Positions 1-8,522 of a stretch of DNA of 64,000 nucleotides are shown here, in pieces (position 1 is the stretch's first letter; the number at the start of each line of letters is the position of its first letter). Made by a program: the position numbers and the translations under genes. The stretch is taken from assembly GCF_042652345.1 (NCBI RefSeq), contig NZ_JBHSJJ010000015.1, forward strand, positions 62,001 to 126,000, written 5' to 3'. Under the pieces are notes generated by a model. It saw only the letters and a list, made by a program, of their open reading frames with translations, was not told the DNA's origin and did no database searches. Origin of the DNA: Negadavirga shengliensis (GTDB taxonomy: Bacteria > Bacteroidota > Bacteroidia > Cytophagales > Cyclobacteriaceae).

Positions 1-249
1 ACCCGGAGGAAGCATGGAAACCACCGTGTCGGCCTGCTTGATCATTTCCTCCCTAGAACGGTCATCATGTATATCCAATTCCACAGCCTGGGTATGGGAA
101 TGATCACCCAACTTCTCCTTAGCTGCATCCAGCGATACATCAGCCAAAAACAGGGTGTCGCCCCTTTTTCCAGTGGCTTTCACCAAATAGTCTATTAAAA
201 AAACGGAAGATTTACCTGCTCCCAATATGAGGATATTTGCCATAACCAT
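1..249 (-). CDS. Saccharopine dehydrogenase-like protein, N-terminal part
   Basis: Only the first 80 or so residues lie in the window; the gene runs off the left edge. The protein begins with a nucleotide-binding Rossmann turn (ILILGAGKSS, near residues 4-15), then a typical first beta-alpha-beta unit ending in an acidic stretch (ELDIHDD) and a second strand VVSMLPPG. This is the NAD(P)-binding pattern of the saccharopine dehydrogenase/homospermidine synthase family, which is common in Bacteroidota as a lysine catabolism enzyme. Two in-frame ATGs (249 and 243) are possible starts; the second gives the more usual MANILILGAG beginning. It is divergent from cdd, so both promoters must lie in 250-402. 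The exact substrate cannot be judged from the fragment. Confidence 0.75.
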   Translation of the reverse strand, partial: MVMANILILGAGKSSVFLIDYLVKATGKRGDTLFLADVSLDAAKEKLGDHSHTQAVELDIHDDRSREEMIKQADTVVSMLPPG

Positions 250-337
250 CGAATCCAGAAGTTCTTAAATTATAATATCCCCATTTTTTTCTTCATAAAA
301 AAAAAATAGGGATATTTCAGTGGCTTGGCACCGAAAA

Positions 338-380
338 TGCACTGGCAGGTAACCCATTGGCCGGTTTACCATATGGTGCA
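338..380. other. Imperfect inverted repeat upstream of cdd
   Basis: Two short arms pair around a 13-base loop: TGCAC (338-342) with GTGCA (376-380) and GGTAA (348-352) with TTACC (366-370), separated by a symmetric 5-base internal loop. It lies in the divergent region between the saccharopine dehydrogenase-like gene and cdd, just before the first cdd start. It could be a leader hairpin or an operator. Evidence is weak because the arms are short. Confidence 0.25.
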
Positions 381-402
381 CTAGGTCATTGTTTAATCCT
401 GG

Positions 403-909
403 ATGCCTATTTCTATCCCTAATACGAAGAAAACGATAATGGAAAAGAACATTACTTTATATGAACACACGTTTTTAAGTCTGAACAGTGAATACCAGGA
501 ATTAATCCGGCTTGCTAAAATCGCTTCGGAAAATGCCTATGCGCCCTATTCCAACTTTAAAGTGGGGGCTTCTGTCCTGCTTGAAAACGGATTGACATTC
601 AGTGCCAATAACCAGGAGAATATATGCTTTCCTGTCGGGATCTGCGCAGAACGGATTTTATTGGGGTATACCCACGCCAATTACCCTACAGTGAAACCAC
701 TCATGCTGGCCATAGCGGCGAAAAAGGCGGATAATACCGGCTATGCCACGGTTACCCCGTGTGGCCTTTGCCGGCAAAGCATCAGTGAATATGAGAGGAA
801 ATTTGCACACCCCCTGGAAATCATCATGTATGGACCGGAGGATAAGGTATATATAGCAAAGGGGATAGATCAGTTGCTTCCCTATAAATTTGAGAGCCTC
901 AACAAATGA
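403..909 (+). CDS. cdd: Cytidine deaminase
   Basis: Cytoplasmic zinc enzyme of pyrimidine salvage that deaminates cytidine and deoxycytidine to the uridine forms. The zinc and catalytic residues are visible as C-A-E (residues 81-83, counted from the start at 403) and P-C-G-L-C (119-123), the standard CDA arrangement with a catalytic Glu and three Cys ligands. The AYAPYSNFKVGA stretch before it is also typical of the family. A second ATG at 439 (MEKNITLYEH) would give 156 residues, closer to the usual length, and may be the true start. It stands alone, with about 160 bp on either side, so it is probably monocistronic. Confidence 0.92.
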   Translation: MPISIPNTKKTIMEKNITLYEHTFLSLNSEYQELIRLAKIASENAYAPYSNFKVGASVLLENGLTFSANNQENICFPVGICAERILLGYTHANYPTVKPLMLAIAAKKADNTGYATVTPCGLCRQSISEYERKFAHPLEIIMYGPEDKVYIAKGIDQLLPYKFESLNK

Positions 910-1059
910 CAGGCCCACCTTGATGCCATGTAAAAAATAATCCATCCCTTTTCCGCAAGCAATTTGGCCTGTTCAAAACATATTATGGAAAAGCAAACGC
1001 CTCAGATATATTTTAAGGTGAAATAAACAGCAAAATAGAGAAAAGGATATTTTTTGTTT

Positions 1060-1067
1060 TAATTTTG
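1060..1067 (+). promoter_or_regulatory. Possible -7 box of the waaA promoter
   Basis: TAATTTTG matches the Bacteroidota -7 consensus TAnnTTTG. No clear -33 TTG at normal distance was found. If used, transcription would start within a few bases of the waaA ATG at 1074, making the mRNA leaderless or nearly so. In an AT-rich spacer such a match can occur by chance. Confidence 0.3.
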
Positions 1068-1073
1068 ACCATT

Positions 1074-2336
1074 ATGAGATGGATTTACAATCTTTTTATA
1101 GGAGGAATGACGACGGCGATCAGACTAGGAAGCTCAAGCACACCAAAGCTCAAAAGGATGCTGCAGGGAAGGGAAACTGTTTTTCCGGTGGTCGAAGCAT
1201 TTCGGAAATCACATCCAAGTCCGCTTTTGTGGATTCATGTAGCGTCCCTGGGAGAATATGAGCAGGCAAAACCAGTCATTCGGACGTTCAAGTCGCATTA
1301 CCCGTTCTGGGCCGTTGCGGTCTCTTTCTTCAGTCCTTCCGGATATGATAATGTCATCAAAAAAAAACAGGAGTTTGTGGATTTCATCACTTACCTGCCT
1401 TTTGATACGCCCCAAAAGGCCAAAAAATTCGTCGCCACCTTGTCTCCCAACGTCGCCATTTTTGTAAAATATGACCTTTGGGCCAACCACATCAGGGAGG
1501 TGGGAAAGGAAAACATCCCCCTGTATTTAGTGGCGGCATCTTTTAGAAATGAGCAGGTATATTTCAAATTTTATGGCGGGTTTTTTAGAAATGTACTGAG
1601 GTCCTTTGACCATATTTTCACCCAGAACGAATATTCGGTGGAACTACTCAAGAAAATAGACTGCGAACAATGCTCCGTAGCCGGAGACCCGCGGTTTGAC
1701 AATGTGGCAGCCATCAGCCGGCAACCGAGGTATTTTCCCGAAATAGAAGTTCAAATAAAGCAGCCGGTAATGGTACTGGGAAGTGTATGGCAAGAGGATA
1801 TGGATATTTTGATTCCATTTATCAATGCTGCTGAAAATATCCAGTTCATTATTGCTCCGCACGATATCCACAGCCCTGCCATGGACAGGTGGCGGGCTGC
1901 CATTAAAAAGACCTCCCTGAAATATTCCGAGATGCAAGACGAGCTGCCGAATCAGGCATGGGAAGTGCTTTTTATAGACAATATCGGGATGTTGTCTTCT
2001 CTCTATCAATTTGCCCAATGGGCATATGTGGGGGGAGCCTTCGGAAAGGGGCTTCATAATATCTTGGAACCCCTTGCATTTGGTATCCCTGTGATCTTCG
2101 GTAAATTAAAAAAAGTTTCTAAATTTCCCGAAGCGGCCATCAGCGAATCCTATGGTTGCGGTTTCCCTGTAGATTCCCTGGCCTCCCTGGGGAGAACGAT
2201 GGGTAAATTACATGAAAAGGAGGCTTATCAAAAAGCATGCAGGGCAGCTAAAAAGCTGCTGGAAGATAACCAGGGCAGCGCGGAGAAGATCGTTTCTGAA
2301 ATAAAAAAACAATTGGAATGGAGAAAGGTAGGGTAA
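1074..2336 (+). CDS. waaA: 3-deoxy-D-manno-octulosonic acid transferase (KDO transferase)
   Basis: Inner-membrane-bound GT-B glycosyltransferase that adds KDO from CMP-KDO to lipid A precursor. The N-terminal helix (MRWIYNLFIGG) is the usual membrane anchor. It is followed by the family signature WIHVASLGEYEQAKP, whose Glu is the expected catalytic base. The C-terminal half has the CMP-binding domain, with GSVWQEDMD, YVGGAFGKGLHNILEP and a FGKLKK stretch. The product is 420 residues, the normal length. An upstream TTG at 1065 is in frame, but the ATG at 1074 fits homologues. The 3' end overlaps rsgA by 19 bases, so the two are very likely co-transcribed and translationally coupled. Confidence 0.93.
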   Translation: MRWIYNLFIGGMTTAIRLGSSSTPKLKRMLQGRETVFPVVEAFRKSHPSPLLWIHVASLGEYEQAKPVIRTFKSHYPFWAVAVSFFSPSGYDNVIKKKQEFVDFITYLPFDTPQKAKKFVATLSPNVAIFVKYDLWANHIREVGKENIPLYLVAASFRNEQVYFKFYGGFFRNVLRSFDHIFTQNEYSVELLKKIDCEQCSVAGDPRFDNVAAISRQPRYFPEIEVQIKQPVMVLGSVWQEDMDILIPFINAAENIQFIIAPHDIHSPAMDRWRAAIKKTSLKYSEMQDELPNQAWEVLFIDNIGMLSSLYQFAQWAYVGGAFGKGLHNILEPLAFGIPVIFGKLKKVSKFPEAAISESYGCGFPVDSLASLGRTMGKLHEKEAYQKACRAAKKLLEDNQGSAEKIVSEIKKQLEWRKVG

Positions 2337-3244
2337 TCAAAACCACCGGTTCCTGGTACATGGTACAGACGGACAGAGGCTTAATCCAGGCCCGGCTGAG
2401 GGGTAAATTCAAGCTGGAGGACCTGAAACTTACCAACCCCATTGCAGTAGGTGATTGGGTCGAATTGGAGATGGAAAAAGACCAGCTTACCGCCGTCATC
2501 ACCCAAATTCTGCCGCGCCAAAACTATGTCATTAGAAAATCCACCAGAAAACAGCATTTCTCTCATATCCTGGCATCCAATGTGGACCAGGCCTTCCTGA
2601 TCATTACGGTACGGGATCCCAGGACTTCATTGGGATTTATTGACCGGTTTCTGGTCAGTACAGAGAGCTTCCGGATACCCGCAAGCATCATTGTCAATAA
2701 ATCCGATGCCCTCAAAAAAGAAAAAGACCTGGAATACCTGGAACTCATCAAAGAAATTTATGAACCACTGGGTTATCCGGTCTTCTGCCTATCGGCCCTG
2801 GAGGACGAAAATGTTTCCGATATCCTCCAGCCTGCATTGAGTGACAAGACCACCCTCTTGGCAGGGCATTCGGGAGTGGGTAAGTCCACTCTGCTCAACC
2901 GTTTGGTGCCTGAAGCCAAGCAGGCCACCAAACCTGTATCCAAATTCACCTCAAAAGGCGTGCATACCACTACCTTTGCCGAAATGTTCCCCTATGGAGA
3001 TAAAGGTTATCTGATAGACACCCCCGGAATCAAGGAATTCGGCATTCTGGATATAGAAGAACATGAGCTGTCCCATTATTTTGTAGAAATGAGACAGTAC
3101 CTCGGGCAATGCAAATACAACAACTGTAAACACGTCAATGAGCCGGGATGCAAATTGCTGGAATTATTGGAAGAGGGATATATCCACCCCTACCGGTATG
3201 ATAGCTATCTTAAAATCATGTATGAAGAGGACAGCTATCGGTAA
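2318..3244 (+). CDS. rsgA: Ribosome small subunit-dependent GTPase A
   Basis: Circularly permuted GTPase that helps the late maturation of the 30S subunit. An OB-fold occupies roughly residues 1-70. The G motifs come in permuted order: G4 NKSD at 127-130, P-loop GHSGVGKST at 183-191, G3 DTPG at 234-237. The C-terminal zinc finger has Cys265, Cys270, His272 and Cys278. At 308 residues it is complete. The ATG lies inside the end of waaA, 19 bases before its stop codon (both within one transcript), an arrangement I infer to be translational coupling. Confidence 0.96.
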   Translation: MEKGRVIKTTGSWYMVQTDRGLIQARLRGKFKLEDLKLTNPIAVGDWVELEMEKDQLTAVITQILPRQNYVIRKSTRKQHFSHILASNVDQAFLIITVRDPRTSLGFIDRFLVSTESFRIPASIIVNKSDALKKEKDLEYLELIKEIYEPLGYPVFCLSALEDENVSDILQPALSDKTTLLAGHSGVGKSTLLNRLVPEAKQATKPVSKFTSKGVHTTTFAEMFPYGDKGYLIDTPGIKEFGILDIEEHELSHYFVEMRQYLGQCKYNNCKHVNEPGCKLLELLEEGYIHPYRYDSYLKIMYEEDSYR

Positions 3245-3357
3245 TTTAAATGAAAAGAGGCTGGCACCCTCTAAGACAACAATTTAATCCATCACTTTGA
3301 AACCATGCGCTTTTGATTTAATTTCCATTTTTAATTCCATCTTAGACGCAGATTATA

Positions 3358-3861
3358 ATGAGCGAGCAAATGACATTGGTACTGAACCATAAGCAGATCC
3401 AACAGAAAATCACCAGGATAGCTTATGAAATATATGAGCGCAATGTAAAAGAGGAAGAACTCATATTTGCCGGGTTAACAGGAATGGGATATGTTTTGGC
3501 AGAATTGCTCATCGCAAAACTGAAGGAAATAGCCCCGTTCAGGATAAAACTGATTAAAATACTTTTGGACAAGGACAACCCCAAAGTGGGTGAGGTCAGT
3601 CTTTCTGAAGACCTGCATTTGCAGGGAAGGTCCATCATCATTGTTGACGACGTGTTGAATACCGGCAAAACCCTTGCCTATGGCATAGGCCCATTTTTAG
3701 AAGCCGGTGTCAAAAAAATGGAGGTTGCCGTGTTGGTCAATAGAAGCCATAAGCTGTTTCCGGTGGCTCCTGATTACACCGGTTATGAGCTGGCCACCAC
3801 ACTCAGTGAACACATTACCGTAAAATTGGATCCCGGGGCCGCTACCGTACATCTGCACTAA
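3358..3861 (+). CDS. Phosphoribosyltransferase family protein (PyrR-like)
   Basis: Type I phosphoribosyltransferase fold with the PRPP-binding signature IIIVDDVLNTGKT at about residues 93-105. The length (167 residues) and the motif at the N-terminus (LTGMGYVLAELL) resemble PyrR, the uracil phosphoribosyltransferase/attenuation regulator. However, the gene is not near pyrimidine genes and I see no PyrR-type RNA target here. It sits 11 bases before panB and is probably co-transcribed with it. The purine or pyrimidine base used cannot be settled from sequence alone. Confidence 0.85.
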   Translation: MSEQMTLVLNHKQIQQKITRIAYEIYERNVKEEELIFAGLTGMGYVLAELLIAKLKEIAPFRIKLIKILLDKDNPKVGEVSLSEDLHLQGRSIIIVDDVLNTGKTLAYGIGPFLEAGVKKMEVAVLVNRSHKLFPVAPDYTGYELATTLSEHITVKLDPGAATVHLH

Positions 3862-3872
3862 AACCATCCACT

Positions 3873-4694
3873 ATGTCAGTCCACCAATCTTCCCATATCA
3901 AACGGATCACCACGCATATACTCCAGGAGATGAAACACCGCGGGGAAAAAATATCCATGCTCACCGCCTATGACTATTCCATGGCCGGTATTGTGGATGC
4001 CGCAGGGATAGATATGATCCTGGTCGGGGATTCCGCCTCTAATGTAATGGCTGGCCATGAAACCACCCTTCCCATCACTTTGGATCAGATGATCTATCAT
4101 GCCACCTCGGTGGTCCGCGCGGTCAAGAGGGCCTTGGTGGTGGTGGATATCCCCTTTGGTTCCTATCAGGGCAACAGTTCGGAAGCCCTGAGATCCGCTA
4201 TAAGGATCATGAAAGAATCGGGGGGCCACGCTATAAAAGTGGAAGGGGGAGCCGAAATCAAAGAATCGGTGGTCAGAATACTCAGTGCCGGGGTACCTGT
4301 CATGGGCCATTTGGGACTTACTCCCCAATCGATATATAAATTCGGCACCTATACCGTGAGGGCCAGAGAGGAAGATGAAGCCAATAAACTTGTTGAGGAC
4401 GCCAAAATCCTGGAGGAATGCGGATGTTTTGCCCTGGTGCTGGAAAAAATTCCCGCAAAACTGGCCAAAAAAGTGGCGGAAACCATCCGTATCCCCGTGA
4501 TCGGCATTGGTGCGGGCGCTGATGTAGACGGACAAGTTCTGGTGTTGCATGATATGCTGGGCATCACCCAGGAGTTTCAGCCCCGTTTTCTGCGGCAGTA
4601 TGCTGATCTGAGAGGCACTATGCTCAACGCTGTCGGAAACTATATCAAGGATGTAAAATCCGGAGACTTTCCCAACGAAAAGGAAAGCTATTGA
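3873..4694 (+). CDS. panB: 3-methyl-2-oxobutanoate hydroxymethyltransferase
   Basis: First enzyme of pantothenate and coenzyme A synthesis: it moves a hydroxymethyl group from 5,10-methylene-THF to 2-ketoisovalerate. Family features are SMLTAYDYSMA (about 28-38), the metal-binding Asp in LVGDSASNV (about 50-58), VVVDIPFGSYQ with a second Asp near 92, and IKVEGG with Glu124. The C-terminal IPVIGIGAG closes the TIM barrel. The 273-residue length is normal. No panC or panD is adjacent. It is convergent with the heme-binding dehydrogenase gene, leaving only 36 bases between them. Confidence 0.96.
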   Translation: MSVHQSSHIKRITTHILQEMKHRGEKISMLTAYDYSMAGIVDAAGIDMILVGDSASNVMAGHETTLPITLDQMIYHATSVVRAVKRALVVVDIPFGSYQGNSSEALRSAIRIMKESGGHAIKVEGGAEIKESVVRILSAGVPVMGHLGLTPQSIYKFGTYTVRAREEDEANKLVEDAKILEECGCFALVLEKIPAKLAKKVAETIRIPVIGIGAGADVDGQVLVLHDMLGITQEFQPRFLRQYADLRGTMLNAVGNYIKDVKSGDFPNEKESY

Positions 4695-4730
4695 CAATGG
4701 GGTACCTACAAAAAAGTGGGAAGTTCAGTT

Positions 4731-7379
4731 CTATTTTCCCTCTAAAAATGCCAGCAGGTCTTTAAGGTCTTGGTCCGTCAACCGTTGTTCCAGGCCGTCG
4801 GGCATCAAGGAAAAAGCAGACATGCCGTAATCAGCGATGTCCTTTTTATCCACAGAAATAAAACCTTTGGCCTGTGTGTAAAGTTTGATATCGTCATTTC
4901 CCACGTCTATTTGCCTCCCCTCATAATAGGTCCCGTCGCTTAACTTGATATACCATCCCTGCCATTCGGGGCTGATTTCCTGGGAGGGAAGCAGCAACGA
5001 AGAAATCAGACCTCTTCGGTCCTTGGATTTGCCCACATTGGTCAGGTCCGGCCCCAAATCCCCTCCTCTCCCATTCACCGCATGACAGGTAGCACAGAGG
5101 GCGGTCTGGGAAAAAAATACCCGTCTTCCCCGCTCCTGATCCCCTTGACCATCCAGCAATGTCTGCCATTTCTCCAGATCTTGGTTTTCCGGTCGCCCCG
5201 GCAATTGCTGCTCGACTGCCAATATCAATTGCTGATAGAAGGCCTCACTTTTTCCTTGGTTTACCTTGGCCAACAAGCGCTGCATGGCGGCTTTTACCTC
5301 GTCATCCCCCGCCCTGCTCTGTAGGTATCGGGCGGCCTCTATCCTTACGTGCTCGTTTTCCGCCTCGAGAAGGGGGATGACCCTTTGCCAATTGTCCAGA
5401 GGCTGCCCGGAAAGCGATAGCAATGCCTCCGCACGCTGGGATGCCGGTTGACCGGCGTCCATACTGATGGCCAACAGGCTTTCCGCCACCTCTTTATCCG
5501 GAATGTCGGACAGTGTGCGGATGATTTCCAGCCGGACTGATTCTCCCCTTTCTTTTTCCAGGAATTCCAATAGAAAAGCTATGTGATCAGCAGGGTGCTC
5601 AAGATACCTGAGTGCCGCCGCCTTCATGTTCGATGGCCGGTTTTTGTCAGCTAAAAGGGAAGCGATGAAGTTTTCAGGCAAATTTCTGGGAATGTTTTTC
5701 GAAACGGTTTTTGTTTTGTTGCTATAGGCTTCAAGGAATTCCGGCTGCAGCAGCTTGATGGTTTCCAAATAAGTCTCAAAGTGCGCCGGGGAGAACCCTT
5801 CTTTTTCCAGGGCTTTTTCCAAATGAGGCCTAAGCCCGACCATCCCCTCCTGTCCTACCCAGATCATGGCCATGCTTCGTATTTCCGCATCCTCGTCCTC
5901 CAGAAATTGCCTTGCGAGGAGTTCCTTTTCCGGATGGTCCGTTTTTTTTAAGGACAGCAGTATGCCCAATCGCACGGCGGGGTCAGGATCTCCCACCGAA
6001 GATACCAGCCTGTCCCAAAATTTTTCCCGACCCAGCCCTCTTATGGCCGTGTGACGGGCATAGGGATCATCGGAAACAAGGTTTTCTATGAGCACATCCC
6101 ATTCCTCACCGGTTAAGAGCTTTCCCAACTCCTCCACTTTCGGATGGGGCAATGGCCGATCATAAAGATTTCTCTTTTCCAAAAGCTCAATGCCTTTCCT
6201 GGCAGAGAGCTTCCATATCCGTCCCCTTCCGTGATTGGGATAGTACCGGAGTACCCAGTCGGTGATGAAGACATTCCCTTTGCTGTCAGTGGCAAAGGCC
6301 ACCGGCCTGAAATCAGGCCCGCCTTCGAGTACAATTTCCGTATCTCCTTTAACAGAAAGGCCCTGATCCGTTAAATTGATGCTGACTATGCGGCTTTCCT
6401 CCCAAATGGTGCATAACATTTGATCATGATAATCAGCGGGAAGGCCGCCCAAATTGGCATTCAATAAACCTGAAGGCGCTTCTCCTAAGGCAACGGCATA
6501 AGGCAGGGTCCCCGGCAATTCCCCGTTCCACGCCAGATAAGGATGGATGCCGCTTCCGCCAAAAAGAGACTGGTAACCGAAATCAGCATCCAGAACAGCG
6601 TGTACCAGCCGGTTCGGACCACGGCTGTCCGGATCGTTATCTGCCACCAACAACCGGCCATAGTTGTCGAATTTCAGGTCAAAGGGGTTCCAAAAGCCAG
6701 TGGCAAATTCTTCGAGCTGGGAACCGTCCGTTTTGGCACGCATGATGTTGCCGCCATCTCCATAGCCCTCCACACGGGATCCGTCTTTGGCCTCGAATAT
6801 CCAGTGAGCACCGCCGGTATTTCCCCTACCGATATACATCCACCCCTCCGTATCAAAAGTTATACTGAGAATAGCTGCATGGGCATATACATAATCCGGT
6901 TTGACCAAACCAACCAGTTTTTCCCTTTCCTCGCTTACGCCGTCTCCGTCTTTGTCATACAGTGCCCAAACATCGCGGGAAGTCACCACATGCAGGTGTC
7001 CCTCCGGAGAAAATGCCAGGTTAAGCCCCTCAATTATGCCCGTAGCAAACTCCGTTTCCTTGTCCCATTCGCCATCCCCGTTGGTGTCTTCATAAATTTT
7101 GATGATATCATGTTCTGGCCCCTCATAATCCCTGGGGGGCTGATGGGTATGGGATTCCAAAACAAATATCCGGTCATTTTCATCCACAGCGATGCCTATA
7201 GGAGTGACAATAGCCGGGTCCTCCTTCATCAACGTCAGTTCCAGGCGGGAATCCAGCACTTTCACCCCTTCAACCGTCTGATAGGTGGTTTCAAGGGAGG
7301 ATTGACAGGACATCACGATGAGAACAAAGGAAATTAATGTAAAACAACTCTCAGTAATACCAGATGGGCGTCCTTTCAT
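4731..7379 (-). CDS. PVC-type heme-binding dehydrogenase lipoprotein with HEAT repeats and cytochrome c domain
   Basis: A large exported protein of the kind abundant in Planctomycetes, Verrucomicrobia and Bacteroidota. From the chosen start (MKGRPSGITES) there is a signal segment ending in a lipobox (VLIVMSC), so it should be lipid-anchored. Residues of about 40-390 look like a beta-propeller sugar dehydrogenase domain (GWMYIGRGNTGG, DSRGPNR). About 430-700 are HEAT-type helical repeats (YARHTAIRGLG, VRIEAARYL). The C-terminus carries a cytochrome c domain with the heme motif CATCH near residue 761 and a later GPDLTNVG. An in-frame ATG 33 bases upstream is less likely. The gene follows the Tat-exported isomerase gene by 59 bases, suggesting a shared role in periplasmic sugar oxidation (inference). 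Confidence 0.85.
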   Translation of the reverse strand: MKGRPSGITESCFTLISFVLIVMSCQSSLETTYQTVEGVKVLDSRLELTLMKEDPAIVTPIGIAVDENDRIFVLESHTHQPPRDYEGPEHDIIKIYEDTNGDGEWDKETEFATGIIEGLNLAFSPEGHLHVVTSRDVWALYDKDGDGVSEEREKLVGLVKPDYVYAHAAILSITFDTEGWMYIGRGNTGGAHWIFEAKDGSRVEGYGDGGNIMRAKTDGSQLEEFATGFWNPFDLKFDNYGRLLVADNDPDSRGPNRLVHAVLDADFGYQSLFGGSGIHPYLAWNGELPGTLPYAVALGEAPSGLLNANLGGLPADYHDQMLCTIWEESRIVSINLTDQGLSVKGDTEIVLEGGPDFRPVAFATDSKGNVFITDWVLRYYPNHGRGRIWKLSARKGIELLEKRNLYDRPLPHPKVEELGKLLTGEEWDVLIENLVSDDPYARHTAIRGLGREKFWDRLVSSVGDPDPAVRLGILLSLKKTDHPEKELLARQFLEDEDAEIRSMAMIWVGQEGMVGLRPHLEKALEKEGFSPAHFETYLETIKLLQPEFLEAYSNKTKTVSKNIPRNLPENFIASLLADKNRPSNMKAAALRYLEHPADHIAFLLEFLEKERGESVRLEIIRTLSDIPDKEVAESLLAISMDAGQPASQRAEALLSLSGQPLDNWQRVIPLLEAENEHVRIEAARYLQSRAGDDEVKAAMQRLLAKVNQGKSEAFYQQLILAVEQQLPGRPENQDLEKWQTLLDGQGDQERGRRVFFSQTALCATCHAVNGRGGDLGPDLTNVGKSKDRRGLISSLLLPSQEISPEWQGWYIKLSDGTYYEGRQIDVGNDDIKLYTQAKGFISVDKKDIADYGMSAFSLMPDGLEQRLTDQDLKDLLAFLEGK

Positions 7380-7438
7380 TTTGCTGCGTTCTATGACATG
7401 ATCCAGCGTCATGCTGGGAAAAGCGGGATGGATGTTGA

Positions 7439-8341
7439 TTAAGTTTGATATTTCTCGAAGAGGCGGTAAGCACGGGTGAGGTCCTGAACCAATGTATCTT
7501 CATTCCGGGGAGGTGCCATTTCCACGAGCAGATACCCTTCATAACCGTACTCAAGCATGCGCTGCACCACAGCATCATTGTTGGTGACGCCTTCCCCAAA
7601 ATTGACAACTTTATGAACCCCCATACTTTCCGTATCTTTAAGGTCAATGTGCATGATTTTGGAATGGAATTTTTCCACCACTTCCATCAGGTCCACGTTT
7701 GCCCCATCAAAATGGGCGTTGTCCATGCACATCCCCACATGGGTTGAATCAACGGCCTCAAAGATCCGCTCATAATCTTCTATGTTTTCGATATTGTTGT
7801 TGGCGTGGTTTTCCACCAGCACCAGCACATCCATCTCCTCTGCGGCCGGAGCTAATTCTTTCAGGATATTGATGACCGCCTCAAGACCCCCCTGCTGTCC
7901 TCTTCCCGCACCGGTGAATTTTACTCTCCGGCATCCCAACTGCCGGGCCACTTCCATGTTCCACAGCTTGTGGGCCACATCTTTGATGATATTGCCGTTG
8001 GCACCAAAAGAACTTCCCTGAACACATATAGGGGTCAGGCCATGCTCCTCGCAGCGTTTCTTGATGCTTCGGATGCCTGATGGGGTCAGGTTTCTTGCAT
8101 ACCAACAATTAAATTCCACGTTTTTGAACGGCAACTGGGGGATAACCTCGAATGCCCTTTCGAAATTTTTGTCCTCAAAACCGTCACAGGTGATGGTGGC
8201 GACGGCAAGCTCTGTTTTTTTGCCAGGGGATTGGCCTGAAACAGAAGGGGCAAAGGAAGACGCTGTGGGCAAAAGTCCCACACCCGCCATACCCAGTCCT
8301 GCTTTTTTTAGAAATGTTCTTCTTTGGTTGTTTGGATTCAT
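7439..8341 (-). CDS. Sugar phosphate isomerase/epimerase family protein, Tat-exported
   Basis: TIM-barrel protein of the xylose isomerase-like (AP endonuclease 2) family. The N-terminus is a twin-arginine signal (NNQRRTFLKKAG) followed by a hydrophobic stretch, so the mature protein works in the periplasm. Family metal-ligand regions are recognisable: VLVENHANN (Glu), MCMDNAHFDG (Asp and His), HIDLKD, and near the end YLLVEMAPP (Glu). At 300 residues it is complete. It is upstream of and close to the heme dehydrogenase lipoprotein gene, and the two are probably one operon. The substrate is unknown; a role in oxidised sugar or 3-keto sugar metabolism is only an inference. Confidence 0.82.
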   Translation of the reverse strand: MNPNNQRRTFLKKAGLGMAGVGLLPTASSFAPSVSGQSPGKKTELAVATITCDGFEDKNFERAFEVIPQLPFKNVEFNCWYARNLTPSGIRSIKKRCEEHGLTPICVQGSSFGANGNIIKDVAHKLWNMEVARQLGCRRVKFTGAGRGQQGGLEAVINILKELAPAAEEMDVLVLVENHANNNIENIEDYERIFEAVDSTHVGMCMDNAHFDGANVDLMEVVEKFHSKIMHIDLKDTESMGVHKVVNFGEGVTNNDAVVQRMLEYGYEGYLLVEMAPPRNEDTLVQDLTRAYRLFEKYQT

Positions 8342-8522
8342 TGTAAAATGCTGTCAGCTACCCAGCTAAAATAAGCAATATTCTCTATCCCGAAAACTTA
8401 AAAAAGATAAACCTCGTCACAGCCACCTCCGGTCTCACCGTACCGTCTGCCTTCTCACGAGGTTTGGGAAGTGGGGATCAAGTTTATTTTGAAAAAACAA
8501 ATCCTTGGCCCCGGGTGTAAGT

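Noticed and set aside
3253..3285. AGAGGCTGGC and a nearby AAGACAAC after rsgA, resembling the same ends
   Set aside because: Many mismatches and no fixed spacing; likely chance.
3358..3861. A PyrR-controlled pyrimidine attenuator near the phosphoribosyltransferase gene
   Set aside because: No pyrimidine genes and no binding-loop structure were seen nearby.
3876..4697. A 273-codon reading frame antisense to panB
   Set aside because: It mirrors panB codon for codon, has no recognisable family, and panB itself is complete and conserved; it is a shadow frame.
6543..7337. A 264-codon plus-strand frame opposite the heme dehydrogenase gene
   Set aside because: No domain or signal; the minus-strand lipoprotein is well supported across the whole stretch.
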